From JTS-RE37 sp041743425 (GTDB taxonomy: Bacteria > Bacteroidota > Bacteroidia > Flavobacteriales > Flavobacteriaceae), in the NCBI GenBank assembly GCA_041743425.1, contig JBGTMS010000202.1, positions 18,440 to 82,439 of the forward strand: a DNA stretch of 64,000 bases. The letters are read 5' to 3'. The notes below the pieces were generated by a model. That model was not told the origin of the DNA and did no database searches. It saw only the letters and a list, made by a program, of their open reading frames with translations. Positions 25,953-35,900 of the stretch are shown piece after piece (position 1 is the first letter of the stretch; each line of letters opens with the position of its first letter). A program made the translations under genes and the position numbers.

Positions 25953-26063
25953 ATGAGAAATGGAAGAGTGGCTGTGATAATCGCGTGTTTGATTTTTTTT
26001 CAAATTTTCTTTGTGGCGTGCCATAAAAATATAATAATACAGTACTTATCCAAGATAGTTTAA
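25953..26063 (+). pseudogene. Orphan lipoprotein signal peptide ORF (36 codons)
   Basis: ATG 25953 to TAA 26063. The predicted peptide begins MRNGRVAVIIACLIFF and continues to a lipobox FFVAC, then HKNIIIQYLSKIV and stops. A charged N-terminus, hydrophobic core and lipobox are all present, but only about a dozen residues follow the Cys. It is either the stump of a truncated lipoprotein gene or a very small lipoprotein. It lies in the AT-rich stretch next to the MFS gene. Confidence 0.35.
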
Positions 26064-26118
26064 TTGGGGTAGGGTCTCTATTGGCATTGAGAGGAAGGAA
26101 ATTTCCACTAACAGGATC

Positions 26119-27930
26119 TTACAGAATATGCCTTTTCATTTTGTTCCATGCCCTCGCCAGCAGGATCCCCGAAATAACGGCAATGGCAGTCAGGATAAGG
26201 GCGGTTGTATAATGCCCATAGATCCAGTATCCTGTGGCAAACATACAGGAGTAAATAAGGACACACCCTATCAACATGGCGGTAATCCCGGAGGGAACAC
26301 TCCACTTTTCCGTTGTATTTACAATCCCTGCATCCTCAGCCCTGGCCTCATTAAGCACCTTTTTCCATCCAGGACCTCCGGGTTGGATTTTTCTGTAAAA
26401 ATTCTGAAGTACTGTTTTGGATTCAGGCCGGGTTATAAAGGTCGCTGACAACCATATCAGGGTGGTCACCAAAACCACAAATGGATACTCCGACCAGTCC
26501 GGAAATACACCGCCATCCTCCGAAAAGAGGAAAGGTCCCAGGGGTGTTAATTTAAGCAGGATGGATATGATCCCCGAGGCAAACATGGCAGTTATCTCAC
26601 TCCAGGCATTAATACGCCACCAGAACCATCTGAGTATAAAGATGAGGCCCGTACCCGCACCAAAAACCAGCAGGACATCAAAAAGCTGAAGGGCGTTCTG
26701 TAACAACAACGCCAGCGCAGCACTTAAAACCATAAGACCCACGGTAGACCACCGGCCAACGGCCACCAGTTTTTTCTCAGAAGCCTGTGGATTGATCTGT
26801 TGTTTATAGAAATCATAAACGATATAGGAAGAACCCCAATTGAGCTGCGTGGAAATGGTAGACATATATGCCGCGATCAGAGAGGCAAGTACCAGACCCA
26901 GCAGACCGCTGGGCAATTTAGTCAACATAGCGGAATACGCCAGGTCATGACCCAGTTTATCATTCGCCACATTGGGGAATGCCTCGTGAATACTGGGTAT
27001 ATCCGGATATACTACCAGGGACGCCAGGGCAACAAGGATCCAGGGCCATGGCCGGAGGGCATAATGCATGATATTAAAAAAGAAGGTGGCACCTATGGCG
27101 TGATTTTCATTCTTAGCGGCCAGCATGCGCTGGGCAATATATCCGCCGCCACCCGGCTCGGCACCAGGATACCAGGAACTCCACCACTGTACTGCTAAAG
27201 GAATTATAAATAAAGTAATGACCGCTTTCCTATTGCTGAAATCAGGCAGAATGGAAAGTTTCTCCGCGACATTCTCGTTGGCCATAAGGGCCGCAATACC
27301 TCCGACTTCAGGGATGTTGACTAAATAGTAGGCAGCACCTATCGCGCCGGCCATTGCCACAAAGAACAGAAGGAAATCGGTATAAACTACCCCTTTAAAG
27401 CCACCCAAGGCGCTAAACGTAACGGTGATAAGGCCTGCACTTACCACTGTAACCCAGGGGTCGAGCCCCAGCATAATACCACCAATCTTTATGGCTGCGA
27501 GGGTAACCGCCGACATGGTGATCACATTGAATATCACTCCGAGATAAATGGCCCTGAACTTTCTCAGGAAACTCGCGGGAGCCCCCCCGTATCGCAATTC
27601 GTAAAATTCAAGATCCGTATTGACATTTGATTTCCTCCAAAGTTTTGCATAGACAAAAACGGTAAGAAGACCTGTGATAAGAAATGCCCACCAAACCCAA
27701 TTTCCGGACACTCCGTTGGTTCTGACAATGTCGGTGACAAGATTGGGAGTATCCGTAGAAAAAGTAGTGGCAACCATGGAAAGTCCAAGCAGCCACCAGG
27801 GCATGGTCCTGCCCGATAAAAAATATTCAGAAGTATTCTTTCCTGATTTTTTTGAAACAATAATTCCTATCGCCAGTACGATGGAAAAAAATACGATGAT
27901 GAACGTAAAATCTAGAGCAGATAATTCCAT
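26119..27930 (-). CDS. Sodium:solute symporter family transporter
   Basis: 603 residues with about 14 membrane segments, SSS (solute:sodium symporter) family. Begins MELSALDFTFIIVFFSIV; signature regions are KNTSEYFLSGRTMPWWLLG, LSMVATTFSTDTPN, ITVTFSALGGFKGVVYTDF (SSS motif region) and LASLIAAYMSTISTQLNWG (sodium-site segment with S/T pairs). Substrate unclear; relatives in Bacteroidota carry sugars or nucleosides. A near-consensus minus-strand -7 box (TATCTTTA, 27952-27959) precedes it, divergent from the TauE gene. Confidence 0.9.
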   Translation of the reverse strand: MELSALDFTFIIVFFSIVLAIGIIVSKKSGKNTSEYFLSGRTMPWWLLGLSMVATTFSTDTPNLVTDIVRTNGVSGNWVWWAFLITGLLTVFVYAKLWRKSNVNTDLEFYELRYGGAPASFLRKFRAIYLGVIFNVITMSAVTLAAIKIGGIMLGLDPWVTVVSAGLITVTFSALGGFKGVVYTDFLLFFVAMAGAIGAAYYLVNIPEVGGIAALMANENVAEKLSILPDFSNRKAVITLFIIPLAVQWWSSWYPGAEPGGGGYIAQRMLAAKNENHAIGATFFFNIMHYALRPWPWILVALASLVVYPDIPSIHEAFPNVANDKLGHDLAYSAMLTKLPSGLLGLVLASLIAAYMSTISTQLNWGSSYIVYDFYKQQINPQASEKKLVAVGRWSTVGLMVLSAALALLLQNALQLFDVLLVFGAGTGLIFILRWFWWRINAWSEITAMFASGIISILLKLTPLGPFLFSEDGGVFPDWSEYPFVVLVTTLIWLSATFITRPESKTVLQNFYRKIQPGGPGWKKVLNEARAEDAGIVNTTEKWSVPSGITAMLIGCVLIYSCMFATGYWIYGHYTTALILTAIAVISGILLARAWNKMKRHIL

Positions 27931-27972
27931 AGCCTGGTTGAGGTTGTGGCATAAAGATATTATTTTTTAAGA

Positions 27973-27980
27973 TACTTTTG
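27973..27980 (+). promoter_or_regulatory. -7 box for the TauE/SafE gene
   Basis: TACTTTTG, exact TAnnTTTG match, ending 11 bp before the ATA codon proposed as the lost or non-canonical start. The transcript would have a very short leader, so translation must begin well upstream of ATG 28103. Confidence 0.5.
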
Positions 27981-27991
27981 TTTTTGAAAAG

Positions 27992-28759
27992 ATAAATCCA
28001 ACCAAGCTGTCGGCCTTCATCAGTGACATCTCCCTTACTACATGGACGACAGCCTTTATTGCTGCGATCATCCTGGGTATTTCAAAGGCCGGAATCAAGG
28101 GCATGGAGATTGTTGTGGTTACCCTGATGGCTCTCATCTTTGGAGCCAGAGAATCTACCGGTTTGATGGTGCCCCTACTCATCGCCGGAGATATTTTCGC
28201 TGTTGTCTACTATCACAGATATACCCGCTGGGGCTTTGTTATCCGTTTCCTGCCCTGGATGCTCGCCGGCCTGCTGATAGGGGTTTTACTGGGCAGAGAT
28301 CTGCCGGAAACTGCCTTCAAAGTTTATATGGTGGCAATCATCATGGGAAGTGTGGTGATGATGTACTGGTGGGATCGGAAGAAATCGAGATCTATCCCGA
28401 CACATTGGGCATTTGCGGGGTTCATGGGGGTTATGGCCGGAATTACTACCATGATCGGCAACCTGGCCGGGGCATTTTCAAATATATATTTCCTGGCCAT
28501 GAAGCTTCCTAAGAATCAATTTATTGGCACTGCTGCATGGCTCTTTTTAATTATTAATATTTGCAAACTGCCTTTTCATCTCTTCGTCTGGCATACAATT
28601 TCTGTTCCCACACTTAAGATCAATCTGGTACTTTTACCAGGCGTATGCCTCGGATTGATCTTTGGGATATATCTGGTAAAGATCATTAAGGAGGTTTTAT
28701 ACCGCAGGATGATCCTGCTCCTAACAGCCATAGGCGCTCTTCTGATTCTCCTTCGATAG
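27992..28759 (+). CDS. TauE/SafE family permease, start codon not canonical
   Basis: Membrane permease of the sulfite exporter TauE/SafE family. The first ATG in frame is 28103, but that would cut through TM1: the frame is open from 27971 and encodes SLTTWTTAFIAAIILGISKA just upstream, matching the family's first helix and its G-x-S-K-A-G-I-K-G motif. No ATG, GTG or TTG exists in that stretch; ATA at 27992 (residues I-N-P-T-K-L) fits the usual start position. From there the protein has about 255 residues and eight hydrophobic segments. Later motifs are LMALIFGARESTG, LIAGDIFAVVYYHR and NLAGAFSNIYFLAM. Converges with the next gene. Confidence 0.85.
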   Translation: MNPTKLSAFISDISLTTWTTAFIAAIILGISKAGIKGMEIVVVTLMALIFGARESTGLMVPLLIAGDIFAVVYYHRYTRWGFVIRFLPWMLAGLLIGVLLGRDLPETAFKVYMVAIIMGSVVMMYWWDRKKSRSIPTHWAFAGFMGVMAGITTMIGNLAGAFSNIYFLAMKLPKNQFIGTAAWLFLIINICKLPFHLFVWHTISVPTLKINLVLLPGVCLGLIFGIYLVKIIKEVLYRRMILLLTAIGALLILLR

Positions 28760-28769
28760 CCCGCTCTTA

Positions 28770-29627
28770 TTAAGGCTGTTCCAGCTTTGCACGGATATAT
28801 ACCGGCAGATGATCTGAAGGGTATCGGCATTCTTTCGAATCACTCAGAACGGCATATTTCTCAAGTTTAAAATTCCCCGGAGATAAAAAGATATAATCGA
28901 TACGACGGGTTACGGGGGTTGTAAATTCAAAACCATTGAAGGTTCCCTCAGGTCCAAAAGCCTTTTCACCTGCAAGAATCCTGGCATCATCCATTTCGGA
29001 GGCCAGCGCAACAATAGCAGGATGATCCGGCTCCAGATTTAAATCTCCCATAAGAATTACCGGGATTCCTTCCGGATTTAACTGCTTGATCATTTTCCTG
29101 ATGAGGATGGCGCTTTGTTTCCGGGCTTCCTCTCCAATATGATCAAAATGGGTATTGAATACCCAAAAGAGGCTGCCACCGGTCCTGGCGCGAAACTTAC
29201 CATAGGTACATACCCGTTTTATAGCCGCATCCCAGCCTTTGGATGGTGTCTTTGGCGTTTCAGAAAGCCAGAATGTCTGATTTTCCAGGAGTTCCAATTT
29301 TTCCGTATTATAAAAAATAGCTGAAAATTCTCCTCCTTCCTGCCCGTCATCCCGACCTTTTCCGAAATAGTCATAGCCTTCCAGTCCGGATTTTAAAGCT
29401 TTCAACTGATGTACAAGACCTTCCTGCGTCCCAAATATATCAGGCTCCACAAACTGTAGTTGTGAAATCAGAAACTCCCGCCGGTTATCCCAGTTATTGA
29501 GGCTGTCCCCCGGGTTATCATACCTTATATTATAGGTGAGGATGTCGAGGGTTTGACCGCTAACCGGCATTATCACTGACATGGCAAACACTATAAATAA
29601 TCCTGTAATCCTTAAAAAATATTTCAT
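28770..29627 (-). CDS. Secreted endonuclease/exonuclease/phosphatase family protein
   Basis: 285 residues with a Sec signal (MKYFLRITGLFIVFAMSVIM, cleavage near VSGQ). DNase I-like fold: ILTYNIRYDNPGDSLNNW, FGTQEGLVHQLK (metal Glu), FNTHFDHIGEEAR (His), VILMGDLNLEPD (Asp/Asn), RRIDYIFLSPG and SDHLPVYI (catalytic Asp-His). All active-site motifs are intact. Substrate cannot be told apart between nucleic acid, phosphoinositide-like or other phosphodiesters. It is the last gene of the minus-strand PUL 1 series, 60 bp after the GH43-like gene, so it may be co-expressed. Confidence 0.88.
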   Translation of the reverse strand: MKYFLRITGLFIVFAMSVIMPVSGQTLDILTYNIRYDNPGDSLNNWDNRREFLISQLQFVEPDIFGTQEGLVHQLKALKSGLEGYDYFGKGRDDGQEGGEFSAIFYNTEKLELLENQTFWLSETPKTPSKGWDAAIKRVCTYGKFRARTGGSLFWVFNTHFDHIGEEARKQSAILIRKMIKQLNPEGIPVILMGDLNLEPDHPAIVALASEMDDARILAGEKAFGPEGTFNGFEFTTPVTRRIDYIFLSPGNFKLEKYAVLSDSKECRYPSDHLPVYIRAKLEQP

Positions 29628-29687
29628 TTTCCCCTAATTTTTTAAAATTAGCATTGGTGATTTACATGAAAGCTGGTTTACACTATC

Positions 29688-31454
29688 TCATTCCGATATG
29701 ACCACAGGGCTTTTACCGGAAATTCCGTTGCTATTAAATGCTTCTATCTGAAGATAGTACGTATCTGTCCTGTCCATAGCGGTAAAGAAATAGTCATTTT
29801 TACCATAGACCATGATACTGTTGTACATCTTGTCCGGCGACTTTCCAAAATAGATCATGTATCCATCGGCGGCCTCATTCATCTGCCACTTCAGCCAGGC
29901 ACTCCGCCGTTCGCCGTATTTGTCCTTTCCTGCGCGCAGCACTATGAAATCCTTAACTCCCACAGGGGCTGCTCCCGCCCCTTTTCCAAACACTCTGAAT
30001 CCGCTTAAAGCAAATTTTCCGGTGGGCATCTTAATGTTCTCAAGTTTCAGAAATCTGGCTTTTCCCGGTTTTTTCAATTCAATGTAGTCATGGGGAACAT
30101 CTGTTGTGTTCTTGCTTTTATCAATCAACACCTGCCATTTTTTACCATCGTCGGAGGCGTAAATCTTATACTGATGGTACACTCCGGAGCTTTTTCCAGT
30201 CAAAGTGGCATCCTGATCGGCATAGTTGATCTGAATGGCATTAATTGTCGAGACCTCACCCAGGTCCGTCTGAAACCATTCCCCTGCTTCTGCGGTCTCA
30301 GCCGACCAATAGGTTCGCATATCCTCATCAACTGCAAAATTGGCCTGTAAACCCCCGAGTGTGGAAGAAACCTGAACGGGCTTATTGTAGTTCAACAACA
30401 TCCAACCTGTAAATAATCCGGTAATATGATCTGCGCCCTGCTTTGGCAGGTAGGTTGGATAGTCCCCGTAGGCAGTATTACAGTAGAGGACATCATCCTT
30501 ATCAAAACCCGCCGGCCAGATTCCTATCCTGCGTTCAAAATTATTTTTTTGTCCTAATACAATCGTTGAGACATGCCACCAGGTTCCGAAATTGTCCTGG
30601 TAGGTGGCCCCATGACCCGCCCCGCGCGCAAATCCCCCAGGTTTATAGGCGAATGGATTGTGCTTTTGATAAACGAAGAGATCGAGCGGATCTTTGCTGA
30701 CATAAACCCCATCAGCGTATCCGCTAAATTCTGTAGCCGGTGCGCCGTATTGCAGGTAGTAGGAATCCTTATACTTTGTAACCCATGCTCCCTCCATAAA
30801 CGGTTGCAGAAAAGTATTGTCATTGTACTCTCCGAATCTTTCCCATCCATGATCCTCAGGTTTGAGGGTTAGCAGGGGTTTCACATAACCTTCTGACTGA
30901 AGCGTTTTTGTGTTTATTTCCGTTCCCAGGAGCGGAAATTCATTGCTTGAGCCCCAATACAGAAACAGTTTGTCTTTTTCCTCATCATACAGAAATCCGG
31001 GATCCCATGCCCCGACTTTCAGTGAGTCTACCGCTATTTCCCAATCATCTTCGGTGGGATTATTACTTTTCCACAGCGGAAACGTGGGACCATGGGTAGA
31101 GCCGATCACATAGAGTTCGTCCTTCATCGCGAAGACGGCAGGGGCACATAGCTCGTCATAAGTGTCATGGTAGGGCATAAGGAATTTTCTTGGAACAAAA
31201 TTCCAATTGTACATGTCATCGCTCCACCAATATCCCCATTGATTGGTAGAAAAAAGAAAGTATTTTTCTCTGAAGTTGACGATCACAGGGTCTGCGGTTG
31301 CTCGGTGCTTACCCTGGGCGTACAGATTGGGTATGGGGGTATAGCCGTAATCAATATTTATTGGGTTACAGTAGGTTATCTGCTTTTCCTGTGCACCTAG
31401 AAACCAAGTGGACAGGAAGAATAATATTGGAAGGGCGTATAGCGTCGTTTTCAA
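29688..31454 (-). CDS. GH43-type glycoside hydrolase with F5/8 C-like and FN3-like domains
   Basis: 588 residues with signal peptide (MKTTLYALPILFFLSTWFL, cut near LGAQ). The catalytic region (about 40-345) is a five-blade propeller: GKHRATADPVIVNFREKYF (Asp of the catalytic triad), LKVGAWDPGFLYDEEKD, and GWERFGEYNDNTFLQPFME with a likely general acid Glu. A discoidin/F5-8 type C-like domain follows (about 360-490, with AVDEDMRTYWSAE and WFQTDLGEV) and a C-terminal FN3-like domain. Homologues act on arabinan, xylan or galactan; the target here is not set by sequence. Part of PUL 1. Confidence 0.82.
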   Translation of the reverse strand: MKTTLYALPILFFLSTWFLGAQEKQITYCNPINIDYGYTPIPNLYAQGKHRATADPVIVNFREKYFLFSTNQWGYWWSDDMYNWNFVPRKFLMPYHDTYDELCAPAVFAMKDELYVIGSTHGPTFPLWKSNNPTEDDWEIAVDSLKVGAWDPGFLYDEEKDKLFLYWGSSNEFPLLGTEINTKTLQSEGYVKPLLTLKPEDHGWERFGEYNDNTFLQPFMEGAWVTKYKDSYYLQYGAPATEFSGYADGVYVSKDPLDLFVYQKHNPFAYKPGGFARGAGHGATYQDNFGTWWHVSTIVLGQKNNFERRIGIWPAGFDKDDVLYCNTAYGDYPTYLPKQGADHITGLFTGWMLLNYNKPVQVSSTLGGLQANFAVDEDMRTYWSAETAEAGEWFQTDLGEVSTINAIQINYADQDATLTGKSSGVYHQYKIYASDDGKKWQVLIDKSKNTTDVPHDYIELKKPGKARFLKLENIKMPTGKFALSGFRVFGKGAGAAPVGVKDFIVLRAGKDKYGERRSAWLKWQMNEAADGYMIYFGKSPDKMYNSIMVYGKNDYFFTAMDRTDTYYLQIEAFNSNGISGKSPVVISE

Positions 31455-31514
31455 CGGTTGGGTTTTAGTGGTGAGCGGACAGAAGGTAATGAATAATGCA
31501 TTTTAAAGCAGGTT

Positions 31515-32885
31515 TTAATACGAAAATCCCAGCTTATCCAGCCCGCCTCTAACTTCCTCATTGGCCATAAAGAGATCCCATAACAATCCGGTCCGGTAAT
31601 TCTCGATCATTATAAGCGCCGGCCCCTGGTCAATTGCCAGGTAGGCCTCTGCCACCCAAAAATCATATTCAGGACTAAACGCATCATAAAAACCGGCCGG
31701 CCCCAGCAACTTGTCCTTATGGAGATAAAAGTAATGCATGGCTGCCAACGACGCCTCCGGCGTGTAAGGAATTGAACTTATCGCTGCGGTGGGCGATATC
31801 ACTCCACGGTCGTCTCCGGGACGATGGGCTGCATATCCAAGGCTGCCATCCTCATTTCTGGTATAGCTCGCTGTAAGTCCCCAGCAATTCTCCCCGTAAT
31901 CAGTATAGCCTTTGGGATTTTCAATACAATACTGATTGTTGATCCTGGTGTGATTGACATTTAGCTGCCAGTAATTCACATAGGCATCCGCAAGATTTCT
32001 TGGATCCAGACCCAGATAAGAATAATGGGCCCAGAATAAAGGACCTCCATATTCCGTGGCTCCCGAATGATTTACCAGTAGTGGGATGGTATATTTTGTA
32101 TTGGCTGAAGTAATGGCTCCATCTGATGCCCATCCCATGTCATACACTTCTCTTTCAATGCTGAAATCGGTGGAAGCGGCTGCAAGGACATAGGTGATGA
32201 GCACCTCATTATATCCCTTTAGCTGTAAGTTGATATCAAATCCATAGTCAGGGCTCCAATGCCAGTAGAGGACCTGCTGATTTTGGGTATACCAACTCCA
32301 TTCAACTCCCTTCCACAACACATCTGCCCTTGTAGCCAGCGATTGTTCACTTTCTGCACCCTCCGAAAGATATTCCTTTAGGCAAATAAGACCCTGAACA
32401 AGAAAGGCTGTTTCTACCAGATCTCCGCCATTGTCAAGGTCGCTGAATGGAATGACCTTTCCGTTTCGGCCATCCATCCAATGAGGCCATGCGCCATGGT
32501 AACGATCCGCGGTTTCCAAAAAACTGATGATCGTACCGATACGATCAAGACCCTCTTTTCTGGTTATATAACCTCTCTCCATTCCGATGATAATTGCCAT
32601 TAGCCCGAAGCCGGTGCCCCCGCTGGTGACAACGTGAGCATCGAGTGATGGGTTTTCGGGGTGATATCTCTCCCTCGCGGCGCCCGAAGTTGCCTCAGCG
32701 AAATCCCAAAAATATCTGAATGTTTCTTCTTGCACTAAATCCATAATTTCGTCGTCAGTTTGGGTATTGCCATCTGCCGGAACATCTGGATTTTCTGATA
32801 CCTGATATATCGAACTCTTAGAACAAGAAAGGAATATTACAAAAAGTGTTGGCAGAATTATTTTTACTTTATTCATTATTTTCAA
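31515..32885 (-). CDS. Glycoamylase-like (PF10091) hydrolase, GH144 type, copy 1
   Basis: 456-residue lipoprotein: the signal ends with a lipobox IFLSCSKSS. The alpha/alpha-barrel domain starts near DLVQEETFRYFWDFAE, with VTSGGTGFGLMAIIIGMERG, HGAWPHWMDGRNGKV, NGGDLVETAFLVQGL, WHWSPDYGFD, FWAHYSYLGLDPR, and the end IDQGPALIMIENYRTGLLWDL. GH144 members are endo-beta-1,2-glucanases; the family assignment rests on these motifs. It is paralogous to copy 2 (36470-37840). 32 bp after the VCBS/ASPIC gene. Confidence 0.82.
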   Translation of the reverse strand: MKIMNKVKIILPTLFVIFLSCSKSSIYQVSENPDVPADGNTQTDDEIMDLVQEETFRYFWDFAEATSGAARERYHPENPSLDAHVVTSGGTGFGLMAIIIGMERGYITRKEGLDRIGTIISFLETADRYHGAWPHWMDGRNGKVIPFSDLDNGGDLVETAFLVQGLICLKEYLSEGAESEQSLATRADVLWKGVEWSWYTQNQQVLYWHWSPDYGFDINLQLKGYNEVLITYVLAAASTDFSIEREVYDMGWASDGAITSANTKYTIPLLVNHSGATEYGGPLFWAHYSYLGLDPRNLADAYVNYWQLNVNHTRINNQYCIENPKGYTDYGENCWGLTASYTRNEDGSLGYAAHRPGDDRGVISPTAAISSIPYTPEASLAAMHYFYLHKDKLLGPAGFYDAFSPEYDFWVAEAYLAIDQGPALIMIENYRTGLLWDLFMANEEVRGGLDKLGFSY

Positions 32886-32917
32886 TACAAGGACGGATTA
32901 TCAAAACCAAACTTCTT

Positions 32918-35900
32918 TCACTTTTCGTAAGCAAATAATGTCGGATTGTCGTTGTTGTTGGTGATCAATATATAATTCTTGTCCTTTCCCTTTACCCTTG
33001 CAACATTTCTGCTATCATAAGGAACATACAAGCCGCTTTTGGTAGGAGCAATTGCCTCAAAATTATTTTTGCCATCCCCTAAGAGAATTGTTCCTATTCC
33101 AGAATCATAGCGAATAGTTTCAACTTCTGTTGAATAATGATTACCAACTACCAAAATATCTTTATTACCGTCATTATTAAAATCCTCAATTATCGAGGAT
33201 TTAATTGGGGAAACCTGGGCCTGAATAGCTAATGGCTTACGGACCAACCGCTTACCGTTATTAATCAAAATAACACTTTCAAAATTACTGACTTCATAGG
33301 CTACGGCGTTCATTAACCCTTGTTCAGGTAAAATATCTACAAGGCTGGCAGAAGCAAAACTATTATAATCCTTAAATTTTTTCGAAATAAAAGGCATTTG
33401 CTGACTGGAACATTCTCTGCCCCTAACCGGCACATAATTGGTCTTGTAAAAATTTGCCAAAACAATATCATTAGTACCATTATTGTCAAAATCATTTGCA
33501 TAAATTTTAAAAGGATGTTCTTCGGAAGCCTTAAATTTATTATTTCTACCAAGGTTTCCCACAATATAGTCATCATCTCCGTCTTTATCCATATCGCTTA
33601 CCGTAATTGACCACCACAAACCTCTTGAATCCTCTAATCCCCATTCTTGCGAACTGTTTGTAAATACGCCATTTTGATTTTCCAGAAGAATTATTTGCAT
33701 CCATTCGCCAACCACCATTAAGTCATCATCACCATCTTTATCAATATCAGTAAAAACGGCATCGGTAACCATGCCTATGTTTTGCAGGTGTGGAGCGGTA
33801 CTAGAAGTTGAATTTGTGAATTTTCCTTTTTCATTAGTTAGTATATAACTACTCGCCGGGGTGAGGTATTTGCCTCCTATGAGACGGGTACCTATGAATA
33901 TGTCTATGTCACCATCTGAATCAATATCTGATGCTCTTATACACTGTGAACTTGTATAAATCTCAGGAACTGCGTTTGTATCCTTTTCAAACTCTCCTTT
34001 TCCATTGTTGAGGTATAATCTATCTTTTAATAAAGGAGACCCGTTGTCATACTCACTTCCCCCACTGGTCACAAATAAGTCCATATCATTATCTCCATCA
34101 ACGTCCAGAAATAAGCATCCCAAGTCTTCAGAATCTTTATCTTGTTCCCAAGTTTGAAAAGAATTTTCAGTAAATAAGCCATTTTCATCCTGTATGTAGA
34201 GAATTCCACTTTGCCCGCTTGCCCCTCCAATAAAAATATCCTCCAATCCGTCATTATTAACATCAGCAACAGCAGAAAAAGGGCCGTTTTGTGATAGTTT
34301 ATGTGGCAGAAGTATTTCTCTTGAGAAATCATCAAATTCGTTTTCTTTATGAACAAATGTGATTCCTAATTCTGATGCCTTGATTTGCGTAAGAAGTGTT
34401 TTTGTCTTCTCTGATTTTTTTTCTACCCGTTTTGAATTGGAATATTTGGCTATTAAAGTTGTATTAGCATTAATGTCATGAAAATCAGTCACTTTTCCGT
34501 CTGCCCAAATCACTTCAACTTTATCAACTTTTGTGTCATTCCCAAGACCAAAAAACACGCCAGGTTCAACCGATGATAAATAACCTCTGGTTACCGTGTT
34601 TTCTCCAATTTGAGTTTTTCCATCGTGATGTATTTTCACTCTTGCCCCATACCCAAATGTATTTTTATCAGAACCTTTAAAATTTATTTTTAAATAGTTG
34701 CCGGTTGCTTTATTTTCATAAACAAATGCCGGGGCATCCATATTATTTGTTATGATATCCAGATCGCCATCGTTATCCAGATCGCCGTAGGCTACGCCGC
34801 TTGAAAATCCGGCTGCATCGAAACCCCATTCCCTGGTTACTTTTTCAAATTCCAGATCCCCTTTATTTCTAAAAACATAATTAGAAAGCGGGGAAGAAGG
34901 TGCCTGCCTGCTCAAATCAAAAATATCCGTAGCGCCATCAGCAAGTTTCTGGTATGCCTCGGTTAAAAAGTCGTTGTTGCGAAAATCCTTTTTTATCCCG
35001 TTTGTCACTAGAATATCTTTCCAGCCATCATTATCCAAATCAACAAAAAGCGCACCCCAACTCCAATCAGTTTTTGCAATTCCTGCCATATTTCCCACAT
35101 CGTAAAAACTACCCATACCGGAGTTTATTTGCAAGGTATTAAACATATATTGGTGGTGTTTCCCCCATTTAATCAAGAGATCAAAATTTTCTGAGCTCAT
35201 GGACCCCATATTGGTTTTAGACCGATAGTGATCTTCCGCGGCCATATCAAGGGTCATTAAATCAATAAAACCGTCATTATTAATATCTCCGGCATCACTC
35301 CCCATACTGAACTTAGAAATGTGCCTGAATTTCTCATCTATTACATTTTTAAACGTACCATCGCCATTATTATAATACATAAAGTCCGGCTCATCATAAT
35401 CATTTGACACGTACAAGTCCATCCATCCGTCATTATTAAAATCTGCTGAACTAATACTTAATCCCTGTGCGAGTGTGTTCTGAATACCGGCGTTTTTTGA
35501 TACGTCGCTATATTTGCCATTTTCGTTTTTATATAATTTATCGGTATGGAATTTCTGCTGGCTTCTCGGTATTTTATAGCGGCTGAACAACTTTGGGTCC
35601 GGAGGCTGGTTAACCTGGTACATGTCCAGATCCCCATCGTTATCCATATCAAAAAACACGGCTTGTGAAGAAAACCCCGCATCAGCGAGTCCGTAGGACA
35701 TGGCAGATTCCGTAAATGTCAGGTCTTTATTGTTTATATATAATTGGTTTATCCGATCATTGAGGTCCAAAGACGCTCCATTCCTGCTTATATAGATATC
35801 TAAATACCCATCGGCAGTCACGTCTGCCTTTGTTACACCCCATGACCAGCCGGAGTTTTTCGCTATTCTTGAATTCTTGGTTATGTCTTCAAATTTAAAA

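Larger units (their letters stand above)
25743..26118. other. AT-rich intergenic region between MFS and symporter genes
   Basis: 376 bp without an intact full-length gene. It holds a terminator-like hairpin (GCGTA/TACGC then six Ts, 25928-25950) and a 36-codon frame with a lipoprotein signal peptide (25953-26063). Otherwise nothing was recognised. Confidence 0.6.

Noticed and set aside
29634..29651. AT-rich palindrome CTAATTTT-TT-AAAATTAG between the GH43 and EEP genes
   Set aside because: No T-run in the right orientation for a terminator and low complexity; no function can be assigned.
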